64,000 nt of DNA from Nocardioides sp. Root122 (GTDB lineage Bacteria > Actinomycetota > Actinomycetes > Propionibacteriales > Nocardioidaceae). A model generated the notes under the pieces. The model had not been told where the DNA came from. It ran no database searches and saw only the letters and a program-made list of their open reading frames with translations. How positions within the stretch are numbered: position 1 is the stretch's first letter; the number at the start of each line of letters is the position of its first letter. Of this stretch, positions 10,428 through 19,607 are shown piece by piece. The DNA is taken from positions 2,024-66,023 of the forward strand of contig NZ_LMDE01000016.1 in NCBI RefSeq assembly GCF_001425025.1. The letters run 5' to 3'. A program made the position numbers and the translations under genes.

Positions 10428-11147
10428 ATCAGCGACAACCTGGTGGTGGCGACACCCCTCGCGCTGCTCGCGGGCTTCGTGTCGTTCTTCTCCCCGTGCA
10501 TCCTGCCGCTGGTGCCGGCCTACCTGTCCTACGCGACCGGGCTCGCGGTGTCCGACATGGCCGACGGTGTCGCCAAGCGCGGACGCATGCTCACGGGCGC
10601 GGTGCTGTTCGTGTCGGGCTTCGGCGTCGTCTTCGTCGCGCTCGGGGTCGCCGCAGGCAGCCTGGGCTGGTTCACGTGGCAGCACATGGACTCGTTCACC
10701 ATCGTCCTCGGCGTGCTGATGATCCTGTCCGGTGTGCTCTTCCTCGGCCTGGTGCCCTTCCGGGCCACCCCCATCGGGCTCAAGGGGCTGCCGGGGGTCG
10801 GCCTCGGCTTCGCGCCGGTCCTGGGCGCGATGTTCGCGATCGTGTGGCTGCCGTGCGTGGGCCCGGTGCTGGGCGCCATCCTCACCATGGCGTCGTCCTC
10901 GACCTCGCCGCTGCAGGGCGGGCTGCTCCTCGTCGTCTACACGATCGGGTTCGGCCTGCCTTTCGTGGCCGCCGCACTCATGTGGCAGGTCGCCCTCCGG
11001 GCCTTCCGGCTGGTCAGCAACCACCGACGTGCGGTCAACGCCGTCGCGGGCCTGGTCATGGTGGGCATCGGCATCGCCATGCTTCTGGGCTGGTGGACCT
11101 GGTTCACCCAGTGGGCGCAGCTCCAGGCGGTCGAGCTCTTCTACTAG
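10428..11147 (+). CDS. ccdA: Cytochrome c biogenesis / thiol-disulfide interchange protein CcdA
   Basis: About 239 residues with six hydrophobic helices. Each half carries a Pro-Cys element, SFFSPCILPLVPAYLSY in helix 1 and VWLPCVGPVLG in helix 4, the redox pair of the CcdA/DsbD family that moves electrons across the membrane to extracytoplasmic thioredoxin-like proteins. The start is unusual: AGGAGG at 10417-10422 is followed after 5 bases by an in-frame ATC (10428), while the first in-frame GTG is at 10443, about 20 bases from that site, and the ATG at 10423 is out of frame. I set the start at the ATC as the best-placed codon; the GTG at 10443 is the conservative alternative. Confidence 0.88.
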   Translation: MSDNLVVATPLALLAGFVSFFSPCILPLVPAYLSYATGLAVSDMADGVAKRGRMLTGAVLFVSGFGVVFVALGVAAGSLGWFTWQHMDSFTIVLGVLMILSGVLFLGLVPFRATPIGLKGLPGVGLGFAPVLGAMFAIVWLPCVGPVLGAILTMASSSTSPLQGGLLLVVYTIGFGLPFVAAALMWQVALRAFRLVSNHRRAVNAVAGLVMVGIGIAMLLGWWTWFTQWAQLQAVELFY

Positions 11148-11247
11148 GCGTCCGACCCGGCACGGTGCCCCAGGTTTGAGACCCCTGCGGGTGAGACACA
11201 ATGCTCCGTGACGCCCCGGACGGGGGCACTGCGCAGGGGGAGCACAC

Positions 11248-13431
11248 ATGTCGTTGAAGGCTGTTCGGGCACGGATCACGGCGGGGACGGCGGTGGCCCT
11301 CGCGGCCGCACTGCTGACGCCGACGCAAGGGGGCGCGGCCGCTGCGCCGGGCGCCTCGCGCACCACGCTCGAGGCATCGGGCACGGTCCTGGTGACGGCG
11401 GGCGAGGACGGCGACGACGACCGCTACTCGCTGCTGCTGCCGTCGGGTCGCACGGTCGAGCTGGCCGGCGGCTTCTCCGCCGAGCCCCTGTCGGCCTTCG
11501 CCGGCACGCTCGCCGTGCCCGGCGTCGAGACGGGCGCCCGGCTGACGGGCTCGATGCGCGCGAGCACGCTGCGCCGCGCCGCGACCTCGGGCACGCGGCT
11601 GGAGGTCGTCACCTCCCGCACGTCCCAGCCGGCGCCCTCGCCCGGCCCGACCACGCACTCGACCTATGTCGCCAAGGTGACCAACTTCGGGCCGATCGAC
11701 CTGACCGACGCGCAGATCCTTGCTGCCGTCGACGCGTCCCAGGCCTACTGGGTCCGCGAGTCGAGCGGCCAGATCCCGGCCTGGAACCGCGCCTCGGAGG
11801 TCGTGCCCGTCGCCTCGAGCGCCGGCTCCGTCGCCGGTGGCTGCGGCCTCGGCAACAACGGAGCCGACTTCGCCGCCGTCGCCCAGGCAGTGGGCGGCGC
11901 TGCCTTCCCGGGCGTCGACTTCTCGGGCAGCTCGCCCAACCACCTGGTCGTGGTGGTCCCGAACAACTGCGGTGGCACCACCAGCGGCCGGGGTCGCCTC
12001 GGCGCCACGTTCGGCAACGGCGGTCCTGTCATCATCGACGCGCGCCCGCAGCCGCAGGCGACGCTCGACCACGAGTTCGGCCACAACCTCGGCCTCCAGC
12101 ACGCCAACAACCGCTCCGCGGAGTACGGCGACGTCTACGAGGTCATGGGCGCCGGTCCCGACCAGTACCGCAGCCCCGTCCTCGGCACCGTCTACCGCTG
12201 GGAGCAGGGCATCGTCGGAGCCGGCGAGACCGTCGACGGCAGCGGCGGCGGCACCTGGGCGCTCGCCTCCCGGGCCGCTGCCACCGGCCTCCGCGGTGTC
12301 GTCTTCATCGACCCCGACAACGGCCATCGCCACTTCGTGGACTACCGCACCGGCACCGGCAACGACGCCGGCACCTGCTACGTCTCCGGCTCGTGCAACT
12401 ACACCACCGGCCCCTACGGCCAGGACTACCTCGCCGGCCTGACGGTGGAGCGCGAGAACGAGTCGAGCGGCGCGTTCCTCCAGCCCGTGCCCGGCAACGA
12501 CGGCGTCCTGACCGGTGGCGAGGCGTGGACCAGCTCCAGTGGCCGGCTCAAGGTCGCCGGCAACGGCGCCACGGTCACCATCACCCGCGGCCCGGCCCTC
12601 GGCACCGTGGCCGGCGGCACCGCCTCGATGTCGGCGCCGACGGCACTCCGCGACGTGTCGGCAACCGGCTCCGGGTTCACGCCTGCTCCCGGCGGCTACC
12701 GCTACCAGTGGCTCATCAACGGCCAGCCCGTCCCGGGTGCCGAGGACCAGACCTTCCAGCCGACGCCCGCGATGGCGGGCGGGGCGCTCACCGTCACCGT
12801 GACGGCGTACGCCCCCGGCTACGACCCGGTCTCGCGCACCTCGGCGCCGCAGACCGTCGCGCCGGCCGCCTGGTACGCCAACGGCACGCGCAAGTACCCC
12901 GAGATCACGGGCAGCAGGCGCGTCGGCGGCACGCTCACCGCGCTCGGACTGGACTGGGTCAACTACTACAACCAGAAGCCCGGCGGCTACGCCCCCGTCT
13001 ACCAGTGGAGCCGCAACGGCAACGCCATCAAGGGCGCCACGGCCAGCACCTACCGCCTGACGTCGAAGGACAAGGGCAAGAAGATCCAGGTCACCGAGTA
13101 CCCCCGTGCCTTCGGCTTCGCCAGCACCACGTACGCCCGCTCCGACGCGACGGGCAGGATCCGCATCGGCAAGCTGGTCACCAAGCGCCCCACGATCGGC
13201 GGCAAGGCCAAGGTCGGGAAGAAGGTCAAGGCGCGCACGAAGGGCTGGACCAACGGGACGAAGTTCCGCTACCAGTGGTTCGCCGGCAAGAAGGCGATCC
13301 GCGGCGCGACGGGCAAGAAGCTGAGGATCACCCGCTCGATGCGCGGCAAGAAGCTCGTCGTGAAGGTCATCGGGAAGAAGAAGGGCTTCAAGTCCGCGAA
13401 GGCGAAGTCGAAGCCCACCAAGGTCAAGTGA
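11248..13431 (+). CDS. Large secreted protein with zinc-metalloprotease-like domain and C-terminal Ig-like repeats
   Basis: 727 residues with a signal peptide (residues 1-35, Ala-rich end). The middle carries DHEFGHNLGLQHANN near residue 275, an HExxHxxGxxH zinc site. The C-terminal third is built of repeated ~90-residue modules, each with the signature YxYQWxxxGxxIxGAT (for example YRYQWLINGQPVPGAE and FRYQWFAGKKAIRGAT), bacterial Ig-like domains common on actinobacterial surface proteins. The end is very basic (KSKPTKVK) with no LPXTG or membrane anchor, so it is probably released or held by charge. GGGGGA precedes the ATG; a CACAAT hexamer about 50 bp upstream may be the -10. A 12-bp terminator hairpin follows. 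Confidence 0.85.
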   Translation: MSLKAVRARITAGTAVALAAALLTPTQGGAAAAPGASRTTLEASGTVLVTAGEDGDDDRYSLLLPSGRTVELAGGFSAEPLSAFAGTLAVPGVETGARLTGSMRASTLRRAATSGTRLEVVTSRTSQPAPSPGPTTHSTYVAKVTNFGPIDLTDAQILAAVDASQAYWVRESSGQIPAWNRASEVVPVASSAGSVAGGCGLGNNGADFAAVAQAVGGAAFPGVDFSGSSPNHLVVVVPNNCGGTTSGRGRLGATFGNGGPVIIDARPQPQATLDHEFGHNLGLQHANNRSAEYGDVYEVMGAGPDQYRSPVLGTVYRWEQGIVGAGETVDGSGGGTWALASRAAATGLRGVVFIDPDNGHRHFVDYRTGTGNDAGTCYVSGSCNYTTGPYGQDYLAGLTVERENESSGAFLQPVPGNDGVLTGGEAWTSSSGRLKVAGNGATVTITRGPALGTVAGGTASMSAPTALRDVSATGSGFTPAPGGYRYQWLINGQPVPGAEDQTFQPTPAMAGGALTVTVTAYAPGYDPVSRTSAPQTVAPAAWYANGTRKYPEITGSRRVGGTLTALGLDWVNYYNQKPGGYAPVYQWSRNGNAIKGATASTYRLTSKDKGKKIQVTEYPRAFGFASTTYARSDATGRIRIGKLVTKRPTIGGKAKVGKKVKARTKGWTNGTKFRYQWFAGKKAIRGATGKKLRITRSMRGKKLVVKVIGKKKGFKSAKAKSKPTKVK

Positions 13432-13444
13432 GCTGAGGCCCGAC

Positions 13445-13485
13445 CGGGCGGCCCCCACCCCGCGAGGAGTGTCGGGGGCCGCCCG
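13445..13485. terminator. Rho-independent-type hairpin between the metalloprotease gene and uvrC
   Basis: A perfect 12-bp stem, CGGGCGGCCCCC (13445-13456) with GGGGGCCGCCCG (13474-13485), around a 17-base loop. There is no U-tract, as is common in high-GC actinobacteria. It ends exactly where the putative uvrC -10 (TAGGGT, 13486) begins. Confidence 0.8.
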
Positions 13486-13497
13486 TAGGGTTGGCGG

Positions 13498-15531
13498 GTG
13501 GCCACGCCGAGCTCCTATCGACCCGCACCGGGGTCGATCCCGACCAAGCCGGGGGTCTACCGCTTCCGCGACGCCAAGGGCCGCGTGATCTACGTCGGCA
13601 AGGCCAAGAGCCTGCGCCCACGCCTGTCGTCGTACTTCCAGGACATCGGCAACCTCCACCCCCGCACGGCCACGATGGTCACCACCGGCGCGAGCGTCGA
13701 GTGGACGGTCGTCGACACCGAGGTCGAGGCGCTCCAGCTCGAGTACAGCTGGATCAAGGAGTTCGACCCGCGGTTCAACGTCAAGTACCGCGACGACAAG
13801 TCCTACCCGTGGCTCGCGGTGACCGTGGGCGAGGAGTTCCCGCGGGTCATGGTCGGGCGCGGCGCCAAGCGCAAGGGCACCCGCTACTTCGGCCCCTACA
13901 GCCACGCGTGGGCGATCCGCGAGACCGTCGACCTGCTGCTCCGTGTCTTCCCGATGCGCTCGTGCAGCACCGGCGTGTTCAAGCGGTCGTCCCAGATCGG
14001 CCGCCCGTGCCTGCTGGGCTACATCGACAAGTGCTCGGCGCCCTGCGTCGGCAACGTCACCCCCGAGCAGCACCGCGAGATCGTCGACGACTTCTGCGAC
14101 TTCATGGCCGGCAACACCGCAGCGTTCACGCGCCGCATCGAGAAGGAGATGTACGCCGCCTCGGAGGCGCTCGACTTCGAGAAGGCCGCCCGCCTGCGCG
14201 ACGACCTCGGCGCGCTCACCAAGGCGCTGGAGAAGCAGGCCGTGGTCCTCGGTGACGGCACCGACGCCGACGTGATCGCGCTGGCCGAGGACCCGCTCGA
14301 GGTGGCGGTGCAGATCTTCTACGTGCGCGGCGGCCGGATCCGCGGACAGCGTGGCTGGGTGGCCGACCGCACCGACGAGGGCGGCACGCCGGAGCTCGTC
14401 CAGGACTTCCTGCTCCAGCTCTACGGCGGCGAGGACGACTCGATCCCGCGCGAGGTGCTGGTGCCGGCACTGCCGCCCGACGCCGGCGTCCTCGAGGAGC
14501 TGCTCAGCGAGCGGCGGGGGAGCCGCGTGTCGATCCGGGTGCCGCAGCGCGGCGACAAGCGCGATCTCCAGCAGACGGTCGCCACCAACGCGGCCCAGGC
14601 GCTCGCGCTGCACAAGACCAAGCGCGCCAGCGACCTGACGACCCGCAACCGGGCCCTCGAGGAGATCCAGCAGGCCCTGTCCCTCGACGAGGTGCCGCTG
14701 CGCATCGAGTGCTACGACGTCTCCAACCTCCAGGGCACCGAGGTCGTCGCGTCGATGGTCGTCTTCGAGGACGGCCTGGCGCGCAAGTCCGAGTACCGCC
14801 GCTTCGTGATCCGCGGCGTCGACGGCCAGAACGACGTCGCCTCGATGAACGAGGTGATCACCCGGCGCTTCAAGCGGCTGCTCGACGAGCAGGCCCGCAG
14901 CGTTGAGGTTCAACCGGCTCCTCGGGCGGTCTCAGGGCGCAGCTCGGCTTCGCAAGCTCAGCCGGACGACGCCCAGAGACCCCTCCTCGTCGACCCCGAG
15001 ACCGGCCGCCCGCGCAAGTTCGCCTACGCGCCGTCGCTGGTCGTGGTCGACGGCGGGCCGCCGCAGGTCGCGGCGGCCGAGCAGGCGCTCGCCGACCTCG
15101 GCGTCAACGACGTACCCGTCTGCGGACTGGCGAAGCGGCTCGAGGAGGTGTGGCTGCCGGGGGAGGAGGACCCCGTGATCATGGCGCGCACCAGCGAGGG
15201 CCTCTACCTCCTCCAGCGGATCCGCGACGAGGCCCACCGCTTCGCGATCACGCACCACCGCGGTCGCCGCTCCAAGTCGATGGTCGAGAGCATGCTCGAC
15301 GACGTCCCCGGGCTGGGTGAGGTGCGTCGCAAGACGCTGCTCAAGCACTTCGGCTCGCTGAAGAAGCTGCGCGAGGCCGAGCTCGAGGAGATCGCGCTGG
15401 TGCCCGGCATCGGCCCGCGCACGGCGACGGCCATCAAGGACGCGGTCGCCAAGGCCGACGCCACCCGCAAGACTTCTGCCAGGACGCCGGCGGTCAACAC
15501 CGCCACCGGCGAGATCATCGAGGAGGACTAG
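13498..15531 (+). CDS. uvrC: Excinuclease ABC subunit C
   Basis: 677 residues. UvrC makes both incisions in nucleotide excision repair. The N-terminal GIY-YIG nuclease shows KPGVYRF and VIYVGKAKSLRPR; the UVR helix pair that binds UvrB lies around EALDFEKAARLRDDL; the RNase H-like nuclease domain has IECYDVSNLQGTE and VVVDGGPPQV; two helix-hairpin-helix motifs (VPGLGE, VPGIGPRTA) close the protein. The GTG start has TAGGGT 6 bases upstream and no Shine-Dalgarno sequence. Residues about 469-497 are an extra segment rich in Ser, Gln and Pro, encoded by a palindromic repeat-like insert (14928-14981) that keeps the frame. Confidence 0.97.
   Translation: MATPSSYRPAPGSIPTKPGVYRFRDAKGRVIYVGKAKSLRPRLSSYFQDIGNLHPRTATMVTTGASVEWTVVDTEVEALQLEYSWIKEFDPRFNVKYRDDKSYPWLAVTVGEEFPRVMVGRGAKRKGTRYFGPYSHAWAIRETVDLLLRVFPMRSCSTGVFKRSSQIGRPCLLGYIDKCSAPCVGNVTPEQHREIVDDFCDFMAGNTAAFTRRIEKEMYAASEALDFEKAARLRDDLGALTKALEKQAVVLGDGTDADVIALAEDPLEVAVQIFYVRGGRIRGQRGWVADRTDEGGTPELVQDFLLQLYGGEDDSIPREVLVPALPPDAGVLEELLSERRGSRVSIRVPQRGDKRDLQQTVATNAAQALALHKTKRASDLTTRNRALEEIQQALSLDEVPLRIECYDVSNLQGTEVVASMVVFEDGLARKSEYRRFVIRGVDGQNDVASMNEVITRRFKRLLDEQARSVEVQPAPRAVSGRSSASQAQPDDAQRPLLVDPETGRPRKFAYAPSLVVVDGGPPQVAAAEQALADLGVNDVPVCGLAKRLEEVWLPGEEDPVIMARTSEGLYLLQRIRDEAHRFAITHHRGRRSKSMVESMLDDVPGLGEVRRKTLLKHFGSLKKLREAELEEIALVPGIGPRTATAIKDAVAKADATRKTSARTPAVNTATGEIIEED
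14928..14981. repeat. 54-bp imperfect palindrome embedded in frame in uvrC
   Basis: Outer arms GGTCTCAGGGCG (14928-14939) and CGCCCAGAGACC (14970-14981) pair with one mismatch; an inner hairpin GCTT-CGC-AAGC sits at 947-957 of the same kilobase. Just upstream, GTTGAGGTTCAACC (14903-14916) is another small inverted repeat that resembles the TTGAGG part of the intergenic arrays. The element is 18 codons long and reads through as about VSGRSSASQAQPDDAQRP in UvrC. It looks like an intergenic-type palindromic repeat captured in a coding sequence. Confidence 0.6.
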
Positions 15532-15534
15532 GGC

Positions 15535-16410
15535 ATGTCTGCCAATGAGCCGACTCCCGGCGAGCTGGTCATCGTCACGGGCATGACCGGTGCCGGTCGC
15601 AGCACCACGGCCAAGGAGCTGGAGGACCTCGGCTACTTCGTGGTCGACAACCTCCCGCCCACCCTGGTGCGCGACGTGGTCCGCCTCGTCGACGACAGCC
15701 GCGGCATCCACCAGCCGATCGCCGTCGTGGTCGACGTGCGCTCCGGGTCGTTCTTCGACTCGCTGCAGGCCAACCGTCACCAGCCGGTCACCGGGCGCCC
15801 CACGACGCTGCTGTTCCTCGAGGCGACCGACGACGTGCTGGTCCGCCGCCAGGAGGCGGCCCGGCGCCCGCACCCGCTCCAGGCCGGCGGCCGCCTGCTG
15901 CACGGCCTGCGTCGCGAGCGCGAGGTGATGGCCGACATCCGTGGCGACGCCGACGTCCTGCTCGACACCTCGAACTTCAACGTCCACGAGCTGCAGGACC
16001 GCATCACCGAGCTGTTCGGCACCGAGGCCACGACCCGGCTCAAGGTGACCGTGATCAGCTTCGGCTTCAAGTACGGCATCCCGGTCGACGCCGACTGGGT
16101 GGCCGACATGCGGTTCCTGCCCAACCCCCACTGGGTCCCCGAGCTGCGCCCGCAGAACGGCCGCGATCCCGAGGTGTCTGCCTACGTCCTGTCCCAGCCG
16201 GGCGCCAGCACGTTCCTCGACCAGTACCTCCCGGTCCTGCGGACCGTGGCGGAGGGCTACCAGGTCGAGGGCAAGCGCTTCATGCAGGTCGCCGTGGGCT
16301 GCACCGGAGGCAAGCACCGCAGTGTGGCCATGACGGAGGCGATCGCCGGCCTGCTCCGTGAGTCGGGCCACGACGTGAGCACCGCCCACCGCGACCTCGG
16401 CAGGGAGTGA
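15535..16410 (+). CDS. rapZ: RNase adapter / nucleotide-binding protein RapZ (YvcJ)
   Basis: 291 residues. The Walker A loop GMTGAGRSTT lies at residues 15-24; the conserved C-terminal half contains FGFKYGIP, DMRFLPNPHW and VGCTGGKHRSV, diagnostic of RapZ. In E. coli RapZ controls glucosamine-6-phosphate synthase through small RNAs; in Gram-positives YvcJ is a GTPase/ATPase linked to cell-wall precursor balance. It starts 3 bp after uvrC, with GAGGAGG inside the uvrC end as its ribosome site, and is followed directly by yvcK and whiA, the standard actinobacterial cluster. Confidence 0.96.
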   Translation: MSANEPTPGELVIVTGMTGAGRSTTAKELEDLGYFVVDNLPPTLVRDVVRLVDDSRGIHQPIAVVVDVRSGSFFDSLQANRHQPVTGRPTTLLFLEATDDVLVRRQEAARRPHPLQAGGRLLHGLRREREVMADIRGDADVLLDTSNFNVHELQDRITELFGTEATTRLKVTVISFGFKYGIPVDADWVADMRFLPNPHWVPELRPQNGRDPEVSAYVLSQPGASTFLDQYLPVLRTVAEGYQVEGKRFMQVAVGCTGGKHRSVAMTEAIAGLLRESGHDVSTAHRDLGRE

Positions 16411-16411
16411 G

Positions 16412-17383
16412 GTGGCGCGGCACACCGCGCAGGCCGCGGTCGCCCTCGGGGGCGGGCACGGCCTGGCGGCCACCCTGTCGGCGCTGCGCCGTCTCCACGA
16501 CGAGCTCACGATCGACGACCTGACCGCCGTCGTCACCGTGGCCGACAACGGCGGCTCCTCGGGGCGGCTGCGCGGTGAGTTCGGCGTGCTGCCCCCGGGG
16601 GACCTCCGGATGGCCCTGGCCGCGCTGTGCGGCGACGACGAGTGGGGCCGGACCTGGGCCGACGTCGTGCAGCACCGGTTCGCCGGTGAGGGCGAGATGC
16701 AGGGGCACGTGGTCGGCAACCTGCTGATCGTCTCGCTCTGGGAGCTGATGGGTGACCACGTCCGGGCCCTCGACTGGATGGGCCGGCTGCTCGGGGCCCA
16801 CGGGCGGGTGCTGCCGATGGCGACGACGCCGATGGACATCACGGCCCGCATCCGCGGCGCCGACCCGGCCGACCCGGCGGGTGTCGCCGTCGTACGCGGT
16901 CAGGTGGAGGTGGCGACGAGCGCCGGCCAGATCGAGTCCGTGGCCCTCGTCCCGGAGGACCCGGAGGCGTGCGCGGAGGCCGTGGAGGCCATCCGCACGG
17001 CGGAGTGGGTCGTGCTGGGTCCGGGGTCGTGGTTCACCTCGGTGATCCCGCACCTGATGGTGCCGGGCCTGCGTCGGGCGCTCGCCGAGACCGAGGGTCG
17101 CCTGGTGGTGGTGCTCAACCTCGAGGCGCAGGCGGGGGAGACCACCGGGTTCGGCCCCGAGGACCACCTCGCCGCCCTCTACGAGCACGCGCCCGACCTG
17201 ACCGTGCACGCGGTGCTCGTCGACGCCACGACCGTGGGCGACGAACGCGACCAGCTCGCGAAGGTGGTGGCCGACCGCGGAGCCCGCCTGGTGGTCGACG
17301 ACATCGCGGTCGCAGGTGAGCCTCGACACGATCCCGAGCTGCTCGCCGCGGCGTTCCGCAGGATCGTGGAGGGAAGCGGCTGA
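16412..17383 (+). CDS. yvcK: Gluconeogenesis factor YvcK (UDP-sugar-binding, CofD-like)
   Basis: 323 residues. The N-terminal ALGGGHGLAATLSALR and TVADNGGSSGRLR are the nucleotide-binding hallmarks of the YvcK/CofD fold. YvcK binds UDP-GlcNAc-type sugars and links carbon flux to cell-wall synthesis; in mycobacteria the homologue (CuvA) affects peptidoglycan precursor supply. GTG at 16412 follows the rapZ stop by one base, and whiA begins 32 bp downstream, so the three are likely one transcript. Confidence 0.94.
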   Translation: MARHTAQAAVALGGGHGLAATLSALRRLHDELTIDDLTAVVTVADNGGSSGRLRGEFGVLPPGDLRMALAALCGDDEWGRTWADVVQHRFAGEGEMQGHVVGNLLIVSLWELMGDHVRALDWMGRLLGAHGRVLPMATTPMDITARIRGADPADPAGVAVVRGQVEVATSAGQIESVALVPEDPEACAEAVEAIRTAEWVVLGPGSWFTSVIPHLMVPGLRRALAETEGRLVVVLNLEAQAGETTGFGPEDHLAALYEHAPDLTVHAVLVDATTVGDERDQLAKVVADRGARLVVDDIAVAGEPRHDPELLAAAFRRIVEGSG

Positions 17384-17415
17384 GGGTCGTTGACCCGCAT
17401 GGCAGGATTCCGACC

Positions 17416-18402
17416 ATGGCAATGACGGCACAGGTGAAGGCAGAGCTCGCCTCCACCCAGATCACCAAGACCTGCTGCCGGAAGGCCGAGGTTGCCTCGA
17501 TGCTCCGCTTCGCCGGCGGCCTCCACATCGTGAGCGGGCGGATCGTCGTCGAGGCCGAGCTGGACACCGGCGCTGCCGCGCGCCGTCTGCGCAAGGACAT
17601 CTCCGAGGTCTACGGACACCCCTCCGACGTGGTGATGGTGCAGGGCAACGGCATCCGCAAGGGCAGCCGCTACCTCGTGCGCGTGACCAAGGACGGCGAG
17701 GCGCTCGCCCGCCAGACCGGGCTCCTCGACCAGCGCGGCCGCCCCGTGCGCGGCCTGCCGCCCGCCGTCGTCAGCGGCGGGGGCTGTGACGCCGTGGCCG
17801 CCTGGCGCGGCGCCTTCCTCGCCCACGGCTCGCTCACCGAGCCCGGGCGGTCCTCCTCGCTCGAGATCACCTGCCCCGGCCCTGAGGCCGCCCTCGCGAT
17901 CGTGGGCGTCGCCCGGCGCCTCGGCATCTCGGCCAAGGCCCGCGAGGTCCGCGGGGTCGACCGGGTCGTGATCCGCGACGGCGACGCGATCGGTGCGCTG
18001 CTCACCCGCCTGGGCGCCCACGAGTCGCTGATGGCCTGGGAGGAGCGGCGGATGCGGCGCGAGGTCCGCGCCACCGCCAACCGCCTGGCCAACTTCGACG
18101 ACGCCAACCTCCGTCGTTCGGCCCGTGCGGCCGTGGCAGCCGGTGCCCGCGTCGAGCGCGCCCTGGAGATCCTCGGCGAGGAGATCCCCGACCACCTCCG
18201 CCAGGCCGGCCACCTGCGGCTCGAGCACAAGCAGGCCTCGCTCGAGGAGCTCGGCCAGCTGCACGACCCCGTGCTCACCAAGGACGCGATCGCCGGCCGG
18301 ATCCGCCGGTTGCTGGCGATGGCCGACAAGCGCGCCGAGGAGCTGGGCATCCCCGACACCGAGGCCTCCCTGACGCCCGACATGCTCGCCGAGGACGCCT
18401 GA
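17416..18402 (+). CDS. whiA: Sporulation/cell-division regulator WhiA
   Basis: 328 residues: an N-terminal LAGLIDADG homing-endonuclease-like domain without the catalytic acidic motif and a C-terminal helix-turn-helix (LGEEIPDHLRQAGHLRLEHK ... SLEELGQLHDP). WhiA with WhiB activates ftsZ and other division genes in Streptomyces; it is retained in non-sporulating actinobacteria, where it serves cell division. CAGGAT lies 7 bases before the ATG, so it may also have its own leaderless promoter besides readthrough from yvcK. Confidence 0.96.
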   Translation: MAMTAQVKAELASTQITKTCCRKAEVASMLRFAGGLHIVSGRIVVEAELDTGAAARRLRKDISEVYGHPSDVVMVQGNGIRKGSRYLVRVTKDGEALARQTGLLDQRGRPVRGLPPAVVSGGGCDAVAAWRGAFLAHGSLTEPGRSSSLEITCPGPEAALAIVGVARRLGISAKAREVRGVDRVVIRDGDAIGALLTRLGAHESLMAWEERRMRREVRATANRLANFDDANLRRSARAAVAAGARVERALEILGEEIPDHLRQAGHLRLEHKQASLEELGQLHDPVLTKDAIAGRIRRLLAMADKRAEELGIPDTEASLTPDMLAEDA

Positions 18403-18606
18403 CAGGGCCGTTCGGCCCTTGCGCGCACCCGCGCCGTCCGTGACGCTCGTCCCGGGCCTTGGATCGATCCAGAGTTACCCGTCCGTACCGCGGGAGACTG
18501 CGGTCCTGACGACCGACCCCACCCGCTAGGGTCGGTACCGGTCACCGAAGACCAGAGTTGTCCACGGGGTCACCGAAGGCCCCACACCTCAAGGAGACAT
18601 GCACCC
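18403..18606 (+). promoter_or_regulatory. Promoter region of the glycolytic gap-pgk-tpiA operon
   Basis: A 204-bp gap with no gene. TAGGGT at 18527-18532 is a good -10; a CCTGAC element about 16 bp upstream could be the -35. That gives a leader of about 70 bases ending in AAGGAGA (18591-18597), one of the strongest ribosome sites in the window, in keeping with high expression of gap. ATG at 18599 lies too close to it and is out of frame. Confidence 0.55.
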
Positions 18607-19602
<996 letters not shown>

Positions 19603-19607
19603 GCTCG

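Noticed and set aside
10423..10719. ATG at 10423 right after AGGAGG as a gene start
   Set aside because: It is in a different frame from CcdA, only one base from the AGGAGG, and gives a Ser/Arg-rich shadow product.
11104..14913. 1269-codon minus-strand open frame opposite the metalloprotease gene and uvrC
   Set aside because: Covers two unrelated real genes and the terminator between them, with no recognisable domain; antisense shadow.
14900..14990. uvrC as a pseudogene because of the insert
   Set aside because: The insert keeps the frame and all catalytic motifs on both sides are intact.
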